From assembly GCF_024362695.1 (NCBI RefSeq), contig NC_065414.1, positions 7,519,501 through 7,583,500 of the forward strand: a stretch of 64,000 nt of DNA, given 5' to 3'. This DNA comes from Pectinophora gossypiella (Eukaryota > Arthropoda > Insecta > Lepidoptera > Gelechiidae). This document shows, one piece after another, positions 33,901-43,410 of this stretch. The notes beneath the pieces are model-generated. The model was not told the DNA's origin, made no database searches, and saw only the letters and a list, made by a program, of their open reading frames with translations. The position numbers were made by a program, and so were the translations under genes. Positions within the stretch are counted from its first letter, which is position 1; each line of letters begins with the position of its first letter.

Positions 33901-36900
33901 CTCCACGACCGAATCTGCCAAAACGTTTCTCAGTTGCTGAAGATGGCTTCCGTGAGCTAGAACGGTCGTCATCGTCGTCAGGTGAGAGCGCGTGGATGCC
34001 GCCAAGGCGTCGCGGGCGCGACGCGGCCGGCTGTGCGTGCGCCGCGCCCGAAGATGTAGAAGAGCATCGTTCTTCTCGTAGCGTCTTTTACGTGCCGGCG
34101 CCGTTGCCCCGCTGGCCGCAAGAGATGACCACCCGACAGATCTATGAAACAGCATTCGACTGCAAAATTGCACGATCTGACGATGATTTGGATGATTTTG
34201 ATCGCGTCAGCAACCATCCGGCTCTCTTGCAAGCTAAGGAGCGAAAAGTTATTTCATCGGCGTCATCTGCTTTTGAGGCTGTTGAGCGAAGTGAACCCGA
34301 TTACAAGGGTCGTCGCAAAGTGACTATGAAAACTGACAGCGTCCGGAGGTCAAAGATTCCAACCATTCGACAAAAGAGGGAAAATGAAACCAATCCATCG
34401 ACTTTGTCAGAGGAGCTAGAGAAAGTTCATATTGAAGACGAAGATCGTACAGCTTCTACTTCACAGTTGCCATTACGTGGTTATACACCTTCGCCACCGT
34501 CTACTGCACCATTGCCGACAAAATTTCAACAGAAAGATGGATCAGCTATGAACAGCATCAAAAGTGCTCCAAATCTACCACAATCACAACCAGCACATCC
34601 TCGCCTGAAGGATCTTCGACTACCGGTAAAATCTCTGCGAGCTCGTGAGACACCGACGAGTAGTGATGCAAGTATGGCTGATGTTAAAGGCTCGGCTTCA
34701 ACTGAACTCGACGTTGGACAACGACTGAGAGACTCGAGCCGCGATTCTCGCGACGATGATGACGAAAGAGGGCAATCAAAAGACGGTATTTTTTTAGAGA
34801 TTAAGGGTCGACCCACTTCCGATTCTGACACACCTGAATTGAATCGGTACACTGGGCCAAAGGGGGTCGGCCCTATAATGGAGTTTAAGGGTAGGCCCGG
34901 CGTGGCACGTCCACGTCGTAAGTTCTCAAGTACAGAAAGCATGGCAACTAGCAGCAGTGGTGGAAGTATGGAATCTTTGAGAAGTAGCAATAGCGAAGGA
35001 GACAGGAGTAGTAGTAGTTCAGAAAGTCGTCATTCGTCTTCTCTTAGTTCACATAGCTCAGATTCTGGAAATGTTCCATTCACAAAATCGCATCACATGC
35101 AGCTGTCGGGGTTTGGGCATCACCCAGCTAAGCTACATATTTTGAGCCCCATATCCGACAAGTCATCACAAGAGCCAGCTTCGGAAACCTCCGATAATAA
35201 TAAAAATAATAATTCGCAAAAGGTTTCCCCTGAGGACGGTGAGACAGGGAATACGACAATACAAACTACAGTCGAAATTGTTCCTAAACCTAAACGTCGT
35301 TCATTACAAAATCGGAATCTTTTAAATCTTACCTTCAGACATTCTACTGCTGGTGACACAGAAATCCAAGGTTCCGATAGTGGCATATCTATACATTCAC
35401 GTGAAGGTGTTGATTCCCGAAATGCATTTATTAACTTCAAGAACAGTAATACGGAAGAGGAACGCAAAGATGAAGACTTGGACCTTTCCGATTTACCTTT
35501 TGACATGCCCAAGTTGAGGAGACGACGTGCTGAAGCTGAAGCCGATTTACGATCCTTGCCATTTGACATGCCAAAACTTCGCCGTAAACTGCGAGGACAA
35601 TCCTTGCAGCTTAATAATGACTTCGGAGGAGCAATTTCAAATGCATCCTCAAGCCAAAGCGTCCAGGACTTAAATCAAGGTTGGTATCTTTGAAATCTAT
35701 CATTCAATACACTACTACACTACCACCGACTACTACTATACCGACTGTACTATATACCGAATGTCGCTGTTTGTCCAAAAAAGTATTTTTCCTCTTAACT
35801 TTATTATGTCAGAAGGATTTACATGTCAATCTTGAGAAAATAGTCTACGGAGGGTCTGTCGACTCACATCTTTTGGATTTCCTAACTCGACCCGACCGCG
35901 AGCGCATTATGCCGATTAAGACGTATGACTCCAGATTGCTTCACACGGAATTCCGTGGTCCGACGCCCTCCCAATATTTAATTTGCTAGAGTGCTTTTTG
36001 AGGGAACTTTTCCTGTACATGTTAAGAGTAATTTGTAACCGTTCAGTTGAGTTAGGATTTCGAAGTTTTGGTAGATTGCATGCAGTTTGATGTTTAATAA
36101 GGCACGACATCTTAAGTGTAGTGTTTATAAGTAAATTGGCTATTAAAGTTGACAGGTTATTTTTACTTTCTGTAAGTATAAAGCATTTATCTTAATTTTA
36201 TATTTCAGGAAACAAACACCGACCAAAATTAACGTTGAACTTTGAGAGTGGTAGCGGCGGTTCCTCGGGTACCAAAGGGCTGCATTTAAATTTGGGACCG
36301 ATTGCTCCGCCCCGTGATCTCATCGACGCGTCTCTTCCACTTGACAGACAAGGGTATGTACTTATGCCCACATCAAAATTTTTAAATAAGTTGCGACTTC
36401 ATTTTAAAAATAGTTGGTATTTATTCATGTTTGTATATTTTAGGTGGTACCACGGGACTCTGTCTCGCGTTGAAGCTGAGGGTCTACTTAGGGATGCAGA
36501 TGAAGGCGCCTTCCTAGTGAGGAACAGCGAATCTGCTAAACACGACTACTCACTCAGTCTAAAGTAAGTTTATTTACATTGCTAAGCTTGTTTAAGTAAA
36601 ATCACTTGTGATTATCTTAATCGATAGAACTTGTATGTCATCTTAAACTTTTTCGGCCTTGATGCTTGAGTCACTTAACCGGTTATTTTTATCGACTTGT
36701 ACTTTCTTAATGTGAATTTGGCATTGGTACAAATTTCTAATTTTAACTTTTTTATTTCAGATCAACCCGTGGTTTCATGCATATGAGAATCTGCCGCGGT
36801 ACAGAAGGATATACTTTGGGTGGTGCAGCGACAGCCTTCCCAACGGTTCCAGCGCTCATGCGTCACTATGTCACCGCCCAGAGGCTTCCAGTAAGAGGTG

Positions 36901-36947
36901 CTGAACACATGGCTCTGTCCACACCTCTGCAAGCGGTTCTGCTATGA
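24870..36947 (+). CDS. SHB-family SH2-domain adaptor protein, six coding exons, 1000 aa predicted
   Basis: Seen: six open segments join with consistent phases (0, 1, 1, 2, 2) at GT/AG sites: 24870-24938, 30520-30928, 33607-35679, 36209-36353, 36444-36563, 36761-36947. They total 3003 nt, i.e. 1000 residues plus TGA. Residues 1-23 are a short hydrophobic/basic leader, 24-160 are Arg/Asp/Tyr-rich, 160-185 are acidic, and about 190-890 are a low-complexity Ser/Arg/Glu linker. An SH2 domain spans about 900-998, with WYHG at its start, FLVRN at 922-926 (phosphotyrosine-binding Arg925) and KHDYSLSL at 931-938. Known: SHB/SHD/SHE/SHF adaptors have this C-terminal SH2 (WYHG, LVRNS, HDYSLSL, GFMHM, GAEH) and link activated tyrosine kinases to downstream proteins in the cytoplasm. 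The protein is much longer than vertebrate SHB (about 500 aa), mostly because of the linker. The start is the only in-frame ATG of exon 1; upstream non-coding exons are possible. Family assignment is firm, the exact orthologue is not. Confidence 0.88.
25026..25205 (+). mobile_element. LINE 3' end, C-terminal coding tail
   Basis: About 55 codons open: LEGKRGRGRPRRAYMEQIKE, REVKELAFDRLEWKM and HRQERGS, then a stop and a (GAT)n tail. GRPR ... DRxxWR-type endings are typical of RTE/CR1-like LINEs. The sister copy at 18873 shows the same protein tail. Confidence 0.8.
25229..25523 (-). mobile_element. Composite SINE (tRNA-like + 5S rRNA-like head)
   Basis: On the - strand it starts GAGGAGCTCGGTGGCGCAGCGG, a tRNA 5' half with a good A box, then continues GAAGTTAAGCAAC and GGATGGGTGACC, which match the internal A and C boxes of eukaryotic 5S rRNA rather than a tRNA B box. 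The body includes GTGCTTCGGAAGGCACGTTA and ends in a (GAT)n tail. About 89% like the copy at 42471. Confidence 0.85.
27424..27502 (+). mobile_element. SINE family 3, 5'-truncated fragment
   Basis: CCGCAGTGGAGCAGCGTGG, then GAAGGCCTGTGCCCAGCAGTGGGAC and a TATGTT-rich end match the family's 3' end. It lies in intron 1 of the SH2 adaptor gene, in the sense orientation. Confidence 0.75.
27876..27925 (+). promoter_or_regulatory. Candidate internal TATA promoter in intron 1
   Basis: TATAAATA at 27876-27883 sits in a short GC-rich segment. An AP-1-type TGACTCA lies 9 bases downstream and a pyrimidine-rich possible start lies about 30 bases downstream. No transcript evidence is available; it could be chance or part of an old repeat. 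Confidence 0.2.
30520..30928 (+). CDS. SH2 adaptor, coding exon 2 (residues 24-160)
   Basis: The acceptor is a pyrimidine-rich tract ending TTCTAG and the donor is CTG|GTAAGTG. One frame is open across all 409 bases: it starts VEFIEAYC, continues through an Arg/Asp/Tyr-rich stretch with repeated YD, RR and DAES-type units, and ends SQPYYES. The donor leaves one base (phase 1), which completes a Glu codon with exon 3. The several Tyr residues in acidic context are plausible phosphorylation sites, by inference only. The longest ATG-started frame here, 30551-30880, is a different and non-coding one. Confidence 0.85.
30929..33606 (+). other. Intron 2 of the SH2 adaptor gene
   Basis: A 2.7-kb intron, AT-rich, with no repeat that I recognise. 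The one notable patch is 32160-32330, relatively GC-rich with clustered CRE-type sites (listed separately). Confidence 0.7.
32160..32330. promoter_or_regulatory. Intronic CRE-like cluster
   Basis: The segment contains ATTACGTCACGTAAT (two 7-base arms mirrored about a central C) at 32221-32235, immediately followed by a perfect CRE, TGACGTCA, at 32235-32242. A further TGACGTCG lies near 32299 and a GTGACGG near 32315. The density of CREB/ATF-type sites in a locally GC-richer patch 1.3 kb upstream of exon 3 suggests an enhancer or internal promoter, by inference. Confidence 0.3.
33607..35679 (+). CDS. SH2 adaptor, coding exon 3 (residues 160-851, long disordered linker)
   Basis: The acceptor is TTGTTTTAG and the donor CAAG|GTTGGT. 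The 2073-base open exon codes for an acidic Ser/Glu stretch (about 160-185, including DEEEDEFGEF), Pro/Ser-rich and Arg/Ser-rich segments, and runs of Ser near 620-655. Two short motifs occur twice: E(I/F)KGRP at 557-562 and 585-590, and PFDMPKL followed by basic residues at 790-796 and 811-817. No globular domain was recognised, so the linker is probably disordered. The frame also runs upstream of the acceptor from 33534, but the splice to exon 2 and the exact phase fit favour 33607 as the exon start. Confidence 0.88.
35680..36208 (+). other. Intron 3 of the SH2 adaptor gene
   Basis: A 529-base intron between GTTGGT and TATTTCAG. The short frame at 35681-35989 lies inside it and is not a separate gene. 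A retained intron would end the protein after about five codons (stop at 35692). Confidence 0.7.
36209..36353 (+). CDS. SH2 adaptor, coding exon 4 (residues 851-899)
   Basis: Acceptor TATTTCAG, donor AGG|GTATGTA; 145 bases, phase 1 in and phase 2 out. The exon codes for NKHRPKLTLNF, then a Gly/Ser-rich turn, then LGPIAPPRDLIDASLPLDRQ leading directly into the SH2 domain. Short linker immediately N-terminal to the SH2 fold. Confidence 0.85.
36444..36563 (+). CDS. SH2 adaptor, coding exon 5 (N-terminal half of SH2 domain, residues 899-939)
   Basis: Acceptor TATTTTAG, donor TAAA|GTAAGTT. This exon holds WYHGTLSR at its start, the FLVRNSES motif with the phosphotyrosine-contacting Arg925, and KHDYSLSL. 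The intron after Lys939 splits the domain, and the Lys codon spans the junction. Confidence 0.92.
36761..36947 (+). CDS. SH2 adaptor, coding exon 6 (C-terminal half of SH2 domain, stop)
   Basis: Acceptor TTTATTTCAG; the frame continues STRGFMHMRI, then YTLGG, an FPTVPALMRHY helix and LPVRGAEHMAL, and stops with TGA at 36945-36947 just after the SH2 fold. The GFMHM and GAEH segments are characteristic of the SHB family. The protein therefore ends with the SH2 domain, as in vertebrate SHB, SHD, SHE and SHF. Confidence 0.92.
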
Positions 36948-39760
36948 ATACACCATGGCTGACATATGGAAAAGTTCTTAAACCTGTGAAACAGGAGGCC
37001 TACTGAGGTCAGTTCTCAGAAGATGTAATGTAAATAAGGAGCAATCAGAACTTCAAGGACGGTTGATATGTTTTAGTTCCTTCTCGTTTTGATTGCTGAT
37101 GAAAGCACAATGGAAAAGCAGGAGTTATTTATTGTATTTAGCTTAGTTCCAGTGAATACCAAAGAGTTAGGATACGCTTGGCAATGATTTTGCTAAGAAA
37201 CGGGCTTGTTGTAAATTTTTATTACTAATGCTCAGATTAGGTGCACAGTTTGTGCAGTAATGTTAAATGCTAGTCCCAACGTCGCAGCCTACTGTATTAT
37301 GTATTACTATTTATTCGCATGTAATATGGTAATCAATATTTATTTCACAATAACTACTAACTGATATTTTATGGTAAATAAGTACTTTTAGCAATGCTTT
37401 GGTATCACTCTCAGATTGTTTATCACGAGATCAATGTGTCATAGTGTATGGAGATACTGTAATCAGTTTTATAGCAATCGTTTTGCGCAAATCTTGATAA
37501 ATGTACGACAGAAATGATAATGTTTTGTTTTGAAGTAAGTCGTATAGCGGCACTGGTTTATGTATTTTTAGATTTTAGCTATCTACGAATATAATTAATT
37601 ATCAAGGCCTAATCAATAGACCCATTATATTAAGTCTCATTACAACCATTAGTTATATGCACAGCGATGTCTGAATCTGAATCTGTAAAATTCCTCACAA
37701 AAACATGTAAACATCAGTGATTCATCGCACCCATTTTCATATTTTAAAGATATAAAAGCAAGGCATGCTTGCGCATTTTACAATGATGTTCAACAAGGTC
37801 AGAAACATATTAAATTGCAAATGGCGGAGTATTTACATAGCAAACAGTAGGTGTATGTATAATTGTCATTAATATGTGAAACTGCGTAGATAGTGGGCCT
37901 TAAGTCGTACAAGACAAGGTTGATTTTAATCGAAATTGTTATAAATACCACAGTGACTCATCCAATAGGTTGGGCAGTCACGAAAATTGTATCGATTTTA
38001 GTACAAACTTGTACACGAACCATGTCATTTTCTCTGTTAGCCAGCTATTTACTGCTACTAGACTATTTTACTTAAGTAGCTGAACATAGAAATAATGTAA
38101 CGTACCTTTAAATGAAGAATTTTAATTCTAACTACATACAAATCCGTTTTGATATCTTTGTATGGCGTACAATAGACTAGATTCAAGAGATAGATTCCTT
38201 AAAATTCTTAGCTGTAAGTCAACCCCAATATATTGTGGCACGTAAACATTATAATTAAGATCATAGAAGAAAAATTGCACATGTTATGTAACGTACACAT
38301 GGACTTATTTATATTTTTTGTTATAGTAGAACTAAGTAGGATATGTGACGGTGAATATGGGGCCCTTTGAATCTGTAACAATAGGTAATAGTTACTTAGA
38401 GAAACACTTCGGTTTTTTTCACGACACTGATACAACGACCTTCATTTGAGACCGGGTGATCCATATTTTATGGATAAAGCAGCTATTATTATACTGTTCT
38501 TCTGTGATTTTAAGTTCGATAAAAGCCAAAAAAAAGTTGTGTGTAGTTAAGTTCTTTATATTTATGATACTTAATGCTTTATTTCTGGCATCCAGTACTA
38601 ATTGTTGGTAAACAACGCGATCTCAATGTATCTTCCTCTGGATGGTTCAGTTACCTTAGATTTAATTTATATTAATTTGTACCTGATTTTGAAAATTAAT
38701 AACGTTGTTTGAGACTTAAAATTACGTTTTAACAGATTTAATTTTGTTACATGTATAATTTAGATTCATTAGGATTATAGTGTAAATGGGTTGCGTTCGG
38801 ATTCTTCCCCGCATTTTTTTAAGTTGAACAGAGAGGGAATTAAAACAGATAATGAGAATGTGCCAAGAGTGACTCAGCCTTGGAGGTCGTTGCGAATAAT
38901 TAGGTATTCGTATTTTTATTACGACACGAATCGAGGAATGTATTTAAACGCAACCCAGTAGTGTCGTATGGCAACGAGCGAATTTCTATGTATGTGAGAC
39001 ATTTAATTGTATGTATTTTACTAAACCACCGCAAAGCAGCTTGAGCAAGCGTGCAACTAATTTTAAAATAGACTTTAAATGTATGGTTATATTATTAAGC
39101 TCGGGGCGGGTATACGAGTGAGACAAAAAGTAGGGTCCAGTTTGTGACATGGTAAAGTACCCGAGAGGTCATTAAGTAGGGATAATTCTGAAGAGTTTGT
39201 AATGTTACATTTGTCTCACTTGTATATAAAGTTCCAATGTTTCGTAGTAGACGCATAATGGAAGGTAGGATAAGAATACAGAAAAATTCCACAGTCGGAA
39301 ATTTTGGGAAATGTGTCAAATTTTTTCAAAAACGATTAGGTCAGGGTGGGCGGTTAGATAAAAATTATAGCTTATCGTAGTTATAATCAATTGTAATTTT
39401 GAAGGTGTAGTTTGAAATTGATGATGAATAAATTCCATAAAAAATATATATTATTTTCAATTCACAATAATCCTTACCTAATCCTAACCCCTGCAAATAA
39501 AATAATAAGTAAGTACCAAAAAGTACCTACAAAAAATAGCGTTAAGTATTTCAAATTGCGAAAAAGATCGTCACTAAGGTATAATCAAATCAAATCAAAT
39601 TCTTTATTCAATAAAAGTAAATAAATAAATAAATTGTTCAGTTGGTACAGATACTAGCTAATAGAGCCTTTTATGTTGCGAGCTTGGCAAATGATTATAC
39701 TACAGTAGTACCAGCCGCACTGACTTCGAGATGTGACAGAAAAAAATATTAACATGTCAT
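36948..39760 (+). other. 3' UTR and downstream flank of the SH2 adaptor gene
   Basis: No coding frame is supported. No canonical AATAAA lies close to the stop; the first clear ones seen are near 39426 and 39607, with a variant ATTAAA near 37810. The 3' end therefore cannot be fixed. A (CAAAT)n tract followed by TTCTTTATT at about 39583-39610 looks like the tail of an interspersed LINE. Confidence 0.4.
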
Positions 39761-39810
39761 ACCGTCTAGCATTCTAGTGAAGAAAGAAAATACAAGTCCT
39801 AGTTGGTATT

Positions 39811-39955
39811 AGCGCCATTTTATCACCGTTTGGTTCCGGTGCACTGAATGTACTAGATAACTCATCTGTACCACGTTGTATAGCGCCATCTGTTACCACA
39901 CACTAGAACTTTTACCTTTTGTTAGCATGTTTACCGAACAGCGCCATCTAGCGGA
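39811..39955 (+). promoter_or_regulatory. Cluster of GCGCCATCT motifs (CTCF-like)
   Basis: AGCGCCATTT at 39811, AGCGCCATCT at 39882 and AGCGCCATCT at 39940 lie within 140 bases, some 2.9 kb downstream of the SH2 adaptor stop codon. Further single sites are AGATGGCGCT at 45088 and AGCGCCATCT at 45372. The motif resembles the insect CTCF core (AGxTGGCGC), but similar strings are common in Lepidoptera, so boundary function is only a suggestion. Confidence 0.25.
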
Positions 39956-40326
39956 ATCCGCTAATACTAATACAATTGAAAGCTTTCTACTCACCTCAAA
40001 ATTGTTCCTACTATAAAAAGTTCTTTAAAAATTGCATAGATGTCGCGGACAAACAAGTTTAAACAGTTCTTTGAAATGTTTCATTTAGTAGTTCAGTAGC
40101 TTTAGTTTTTTGTGTGCCTATAATAGTTGTTTTTTTATAACATATTTTGGCAGAAAGTTTGTGGATCTTTGGCATATTAAGAGCTTTTGGACGATTCTTG
40201 GGTAGATACTTGAACCTAAACCTACTTAGGTGTATATCTAGCTGCGGAGGCCCGTGTTGCTTCTAAGACCTAGACAAATGCCTCAGTAGACTGCTAATAC
40301 GACATATCTAGTATAATAACAAGCAT

Positions 40327-40470
40327 GGTACGGTTACGAGCATTAATTTGGTACCATGTCATATTATAACTTTTTGACAAATTGAACTGTAAGTCTCACT
40401 AAATGTCAAATATGTTAGTGCGACAGAGTCCTAAAGTGGGTAGGGTATATTATATTGCTCATGACTGTAC
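40327..40470. mobile_element. MITE, second copy of the 3624 family, left end degraded
   Basis: The interior matches 3624-3771 closely (TTTTGACAAATTGAACTGTAAG, TCAAATATGTTAGTGCGACA) and the right end is intact (CTCATGACTGTAC). The left end reads GGTACGGTTACGAG, three changes from the other copy. Confidence 0.8.
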
Positions 40471-40927
40471 ATCCATGCAAAAAAAGCAAAAAGCAAAGCA
40501 TGGTCCTTGTATACTTGTAGGCTGTACAATCATTCATAAGTAGATACAATACTACGGGGATAATCACACTATGACGTGTGTAGAGCCAAAATTATACAGA
40601 GAGAATGCTGTGTCAACATTTCGTGACCAGATGATGTTTGTTTGTATGTCTGAACAAATTTGCCGAGAGCTTTATTGAAGCAGGGTTCGTGTGGAAAAAA
40701 ATATTTGTCAGCGATGAATGGAACTTTATACGTGTATAAACATAATACTTTTACTTAGTATACTATTCTTTCTATGATTATATTTATCATCGACCGTCGA
40801 TCCTGCAATCCAAATTTCCAGATACAGTAGTTAAACAATGAGATTTGGAAATTAAAAGGATTTTGGGCCTTAAGACCATTATGGTCATATTGACTTCTAG
40901 TATATTTGTCTTGGATGGCGTTCACTA

Positions 40928-41110
40928 TATATAAACAGCCTATATACGTCCCACTGCTGGGTACAGCTCCCCTCAATCAACCGGAGGAGGTATAGATCAT
41001 ACTCCACCATGCTTCTCTACTGCGGGTTGGTGGAGTTTTACGGCTAATAGCCGGGACCAACGGCTTGATGTGCCCTCCGAAGCACGGAATCATCTTATTT
41101 TTTCGGGCAA
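40928..41110 (-). mobile_element. SINE family 3, near-complete body
   Basis: In reverse: CCTATATACGTCCCACTGCTGGG end, CAATCAACCGGAGG, TACTCCACCATGC, then GCCGGGACCAACGGCTTGATG and CCTCCGAAGCACGGAATCAT. The tRNA head is lost or too diverged to see. Confidence 0.78.
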
Positions 41111-42208
41111 TCAGGACATTCACTACTTCGACGAAACACCGGTAACCTATGTACCTAAAATTTGTTTCCAATAATTATATTAAGTAAGTATACTCTGTAA
41201 GCAAGCATAACCGTTTCTGCAAAGGGACCCCCCCCTTTTCATGCAAAAAAAATTCCTAACCTGTCGGATATAAATTGTTACGCTCGAAAAAAAAAAACAT
41301 TAAGATACGTGTGCGTGTCATTTATAAAATTATCACATAGGCAGGCGGGGAGACGTTCACATTGTGAACGTTGTGTGAATTTTGTGAACTTCACAAAATA
41401 TTTATTCTTGAAAAATGTTACATGGTATTTATCCGCGTCGACCACACAGCCTTACCAAATAATTTATGACGAAGCAAAGTTACTGCAGTCACGTCGCCCT
41501 ATCCATCAATTATAATGTGAACTTTGTCATAAGTTAGTAGGTTAGTTCTAAGTTAGTTCACTAAACTGTTAATCTAATGACCTACTTCTGACTTCACAAG
41601 TTGCAGCCGTTTGGGACTATTATTAACTTTCTAATTAAACATGTTATTGTGTCGACGTGGTTGTAATGTTAAAAGGGAAACAGATTTGTAAAATATGTCG
41701 GACGGCACTGTACAGACTTACCTAAAAGAAAAAGAAAAGGAAACAAAATACAATACAATAAACAAAAACCTTAACACCTGAAAAGAAGAGATTGTCTACC
41801 TAGTACTTACACTAAATTCTTACTTTAAATTTTCATAATGTTCATAATTATTATTTTATTTTTTAACTTTGTTTGTCTTCAAGGGTATGGAAGGAGTGAC
41901 GAATAATATTTTAGAAAATCAGACGTTTTAATTATCACAAAATAAGTATTTAAAGGCTCACCATTTGTCACAATATGAGTCTGACAGAAAGCTCGGTGAG
42001 ATGTTGGTATTTAGTTAGTACCTACCAATTGAGATTATAGTCGTGAGCTTACAAGTATTTAAATACCGTGTAAAACGGAGCTTTTGAGTAATTTCTTCAA
42101 TTTATTATACATGAAAATTTAAATTTATTTATCCCGAATTTGCACAAATTAATTGGCCCCCTGGCTTCCCTGGTACTGGCTGTTACAACTTCTCGTTGCC
42201 TGAAGCAG
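41111..42208. other. Noncoding before the peroxidase-like exon
   Basis: ACGTTCACATTGTGAACGT at about 41353-41371 is a palindrome. The short frame 41309-41515 is not convincing. No further peroxidase exon was found. Confidence 0.45.
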
Positions 42209-42285
42209 TTAACGAAGTATCATTTTTCCTTGACAGAACCAATTTGTACGGAACTGTGTGCACGCGATCAGAGGTGTTTCTGAAG
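42209..42285 (+). pseudogene. Orphan exon resembling animal heme peroxidase
   Basis: A 77-base segment between an acceptor (TTGCCTGAAGCAG) and a donor (AAG|GTAGGC) codes for NEVSFFLDRTNLYGT followed by about ten residues. Animal heme peroxidases (peroxinectin, chorion peroxidase, peroxidasin) carry a closely similar motif, roughly INxVTxFLDxSxVYGS, in the catalytic domain, and the first two bases would complete an Ile codon if the previous exon ended in A. No other peroxidase exon was found within several kb on either side. It is either one exon of a gene with very long introns or a fossil fragment. No stop codon interrupts it. Confidence 0.4.
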
Positions 42286-42470
42286 GTAGGCCTGTATTTC
42301 AGAAAACAAACGAAATATACTGTATATTATAAAATAGTCGAAATATTGTATCGGGTGAAAGCCCTCGATGCCCTACTACTCCATTTTTCCGTCCAAGCCT
42401 AATGCTATATATTAGGCAAACCTAAAAAAGTCATATCAAAAAAGAAAAACAAAACCAATATTGCTAGAAT

Positions 42471-42773
42471 CATCATCATCATCATCAGCCCATTAACGTT
42501 TTACTGCTGGGGCACGGGCCTTCCCTATGGATGTATAGGGAGATCGGGCCTTAAACCATCACGCAGGCCCAGTGCGGATTGATGGTTACTAACGACTGCT
42601 AATGCAGCCAACTCGGGACCAACGGCTTAACGTGCCTTCTGAAGCACGGAGGAGCACGAGATGAAAACTTTTTTTTTGTGGTCACCCATCCTATGACCGG
42701 CCTTTGCGAAAGTTGCTTAACTTCAACAATCGCAGCCCGAGCGCGGTTACCGCTGCGCCACCGAGCTCTTCTA
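42471..42773 (-). mobile_element. Composite SINE (tRNA-like + 5S rRNA-like head), with target duplication
   Basis: A second full copy of the element at 25229-25523, same orientation, with the same head and a (GAT)n tail. Both sides carry ATTGCTAGAAT (42460-42470 and 42774-42784), a perfect 11-base target-site duplication, which fixes the element ends and shows retrotransposition of the whole composite unit. Confidence 0.92.
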
Positions 42774-43056
42774 ATTGCTAGAATACTTAGTTATAAAGAA
42801 TTCAATGAAGTACAAATAGGATATAATAACCGTGTGAAAGATCTAAACAAAAGAGATTGAAATCGGAAGATATTTGGCACGGTTCCCAAATCGCACAATA
42901 ATATCAGCCTTCTAAGTGAAACTAGCTAACTACGCCATAGTTGCAGGTGCCATACCACAAAACAAATGGTTCCTCGAGCAAAGTGCCAATTTTCTTGCTG
43001 CTTAGTGACGGTAAGAAAGCAATTAAATTCCTTCTCATATTACAACGTTATTACTA

Positions 43057-43410
43057 CGAGCCGTGGTAGCCCAGTTATTACAACGCTTGCCTCTCACTTT
43101 GAGGTCGCAGGTTCGAATCCAACACAGGCCTAAATCAATGATAGTCGAATGTGTTTTGGAATTTATGTTTGGATCATAAATGATTATCACGTGCTAAGCG
43201 GTGCATGAAAACATCGTTAGGAAGCACGCATTCCCGAGAAATATATTTAGTATGTGACCTAACCTATGTATATTGGGCTGGTTTTCTATACGCGGGTTGG
43301 AAAGTTAGACAGGCAGCGGCTTCTGTAAAAAACCGGACTTGTCAAATCTTCAGGTTAGATAAGTCGACCCTGTGAAAAACAGGATAACGCTAGGGAGATG
43401 ACGATGACTT
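43057..43410 (+). mobile_element. tRNA-derived SINE, family 1 (best preserved copy)
   Basis: Complete head CGAGCCGTGGTAGCCCAGTT (A box) and GGTTCGAATCC (B box), full body and end GCTAGGGAGATGACGATGAC. It best defines the family in this window. Confidence 0.88.

Noticed and set aside
33877..35569. Several 84-154 codon frames on the - strand inside exon 3
   Set aside because: Shadows of the long, GC-richer coding exon on the + strand; no independent features.
43057..43130. Functional tRNA gene at the head of a family 1 SINE
   Set aside because: The head is followed by a complete SINE body shared with three other copies.
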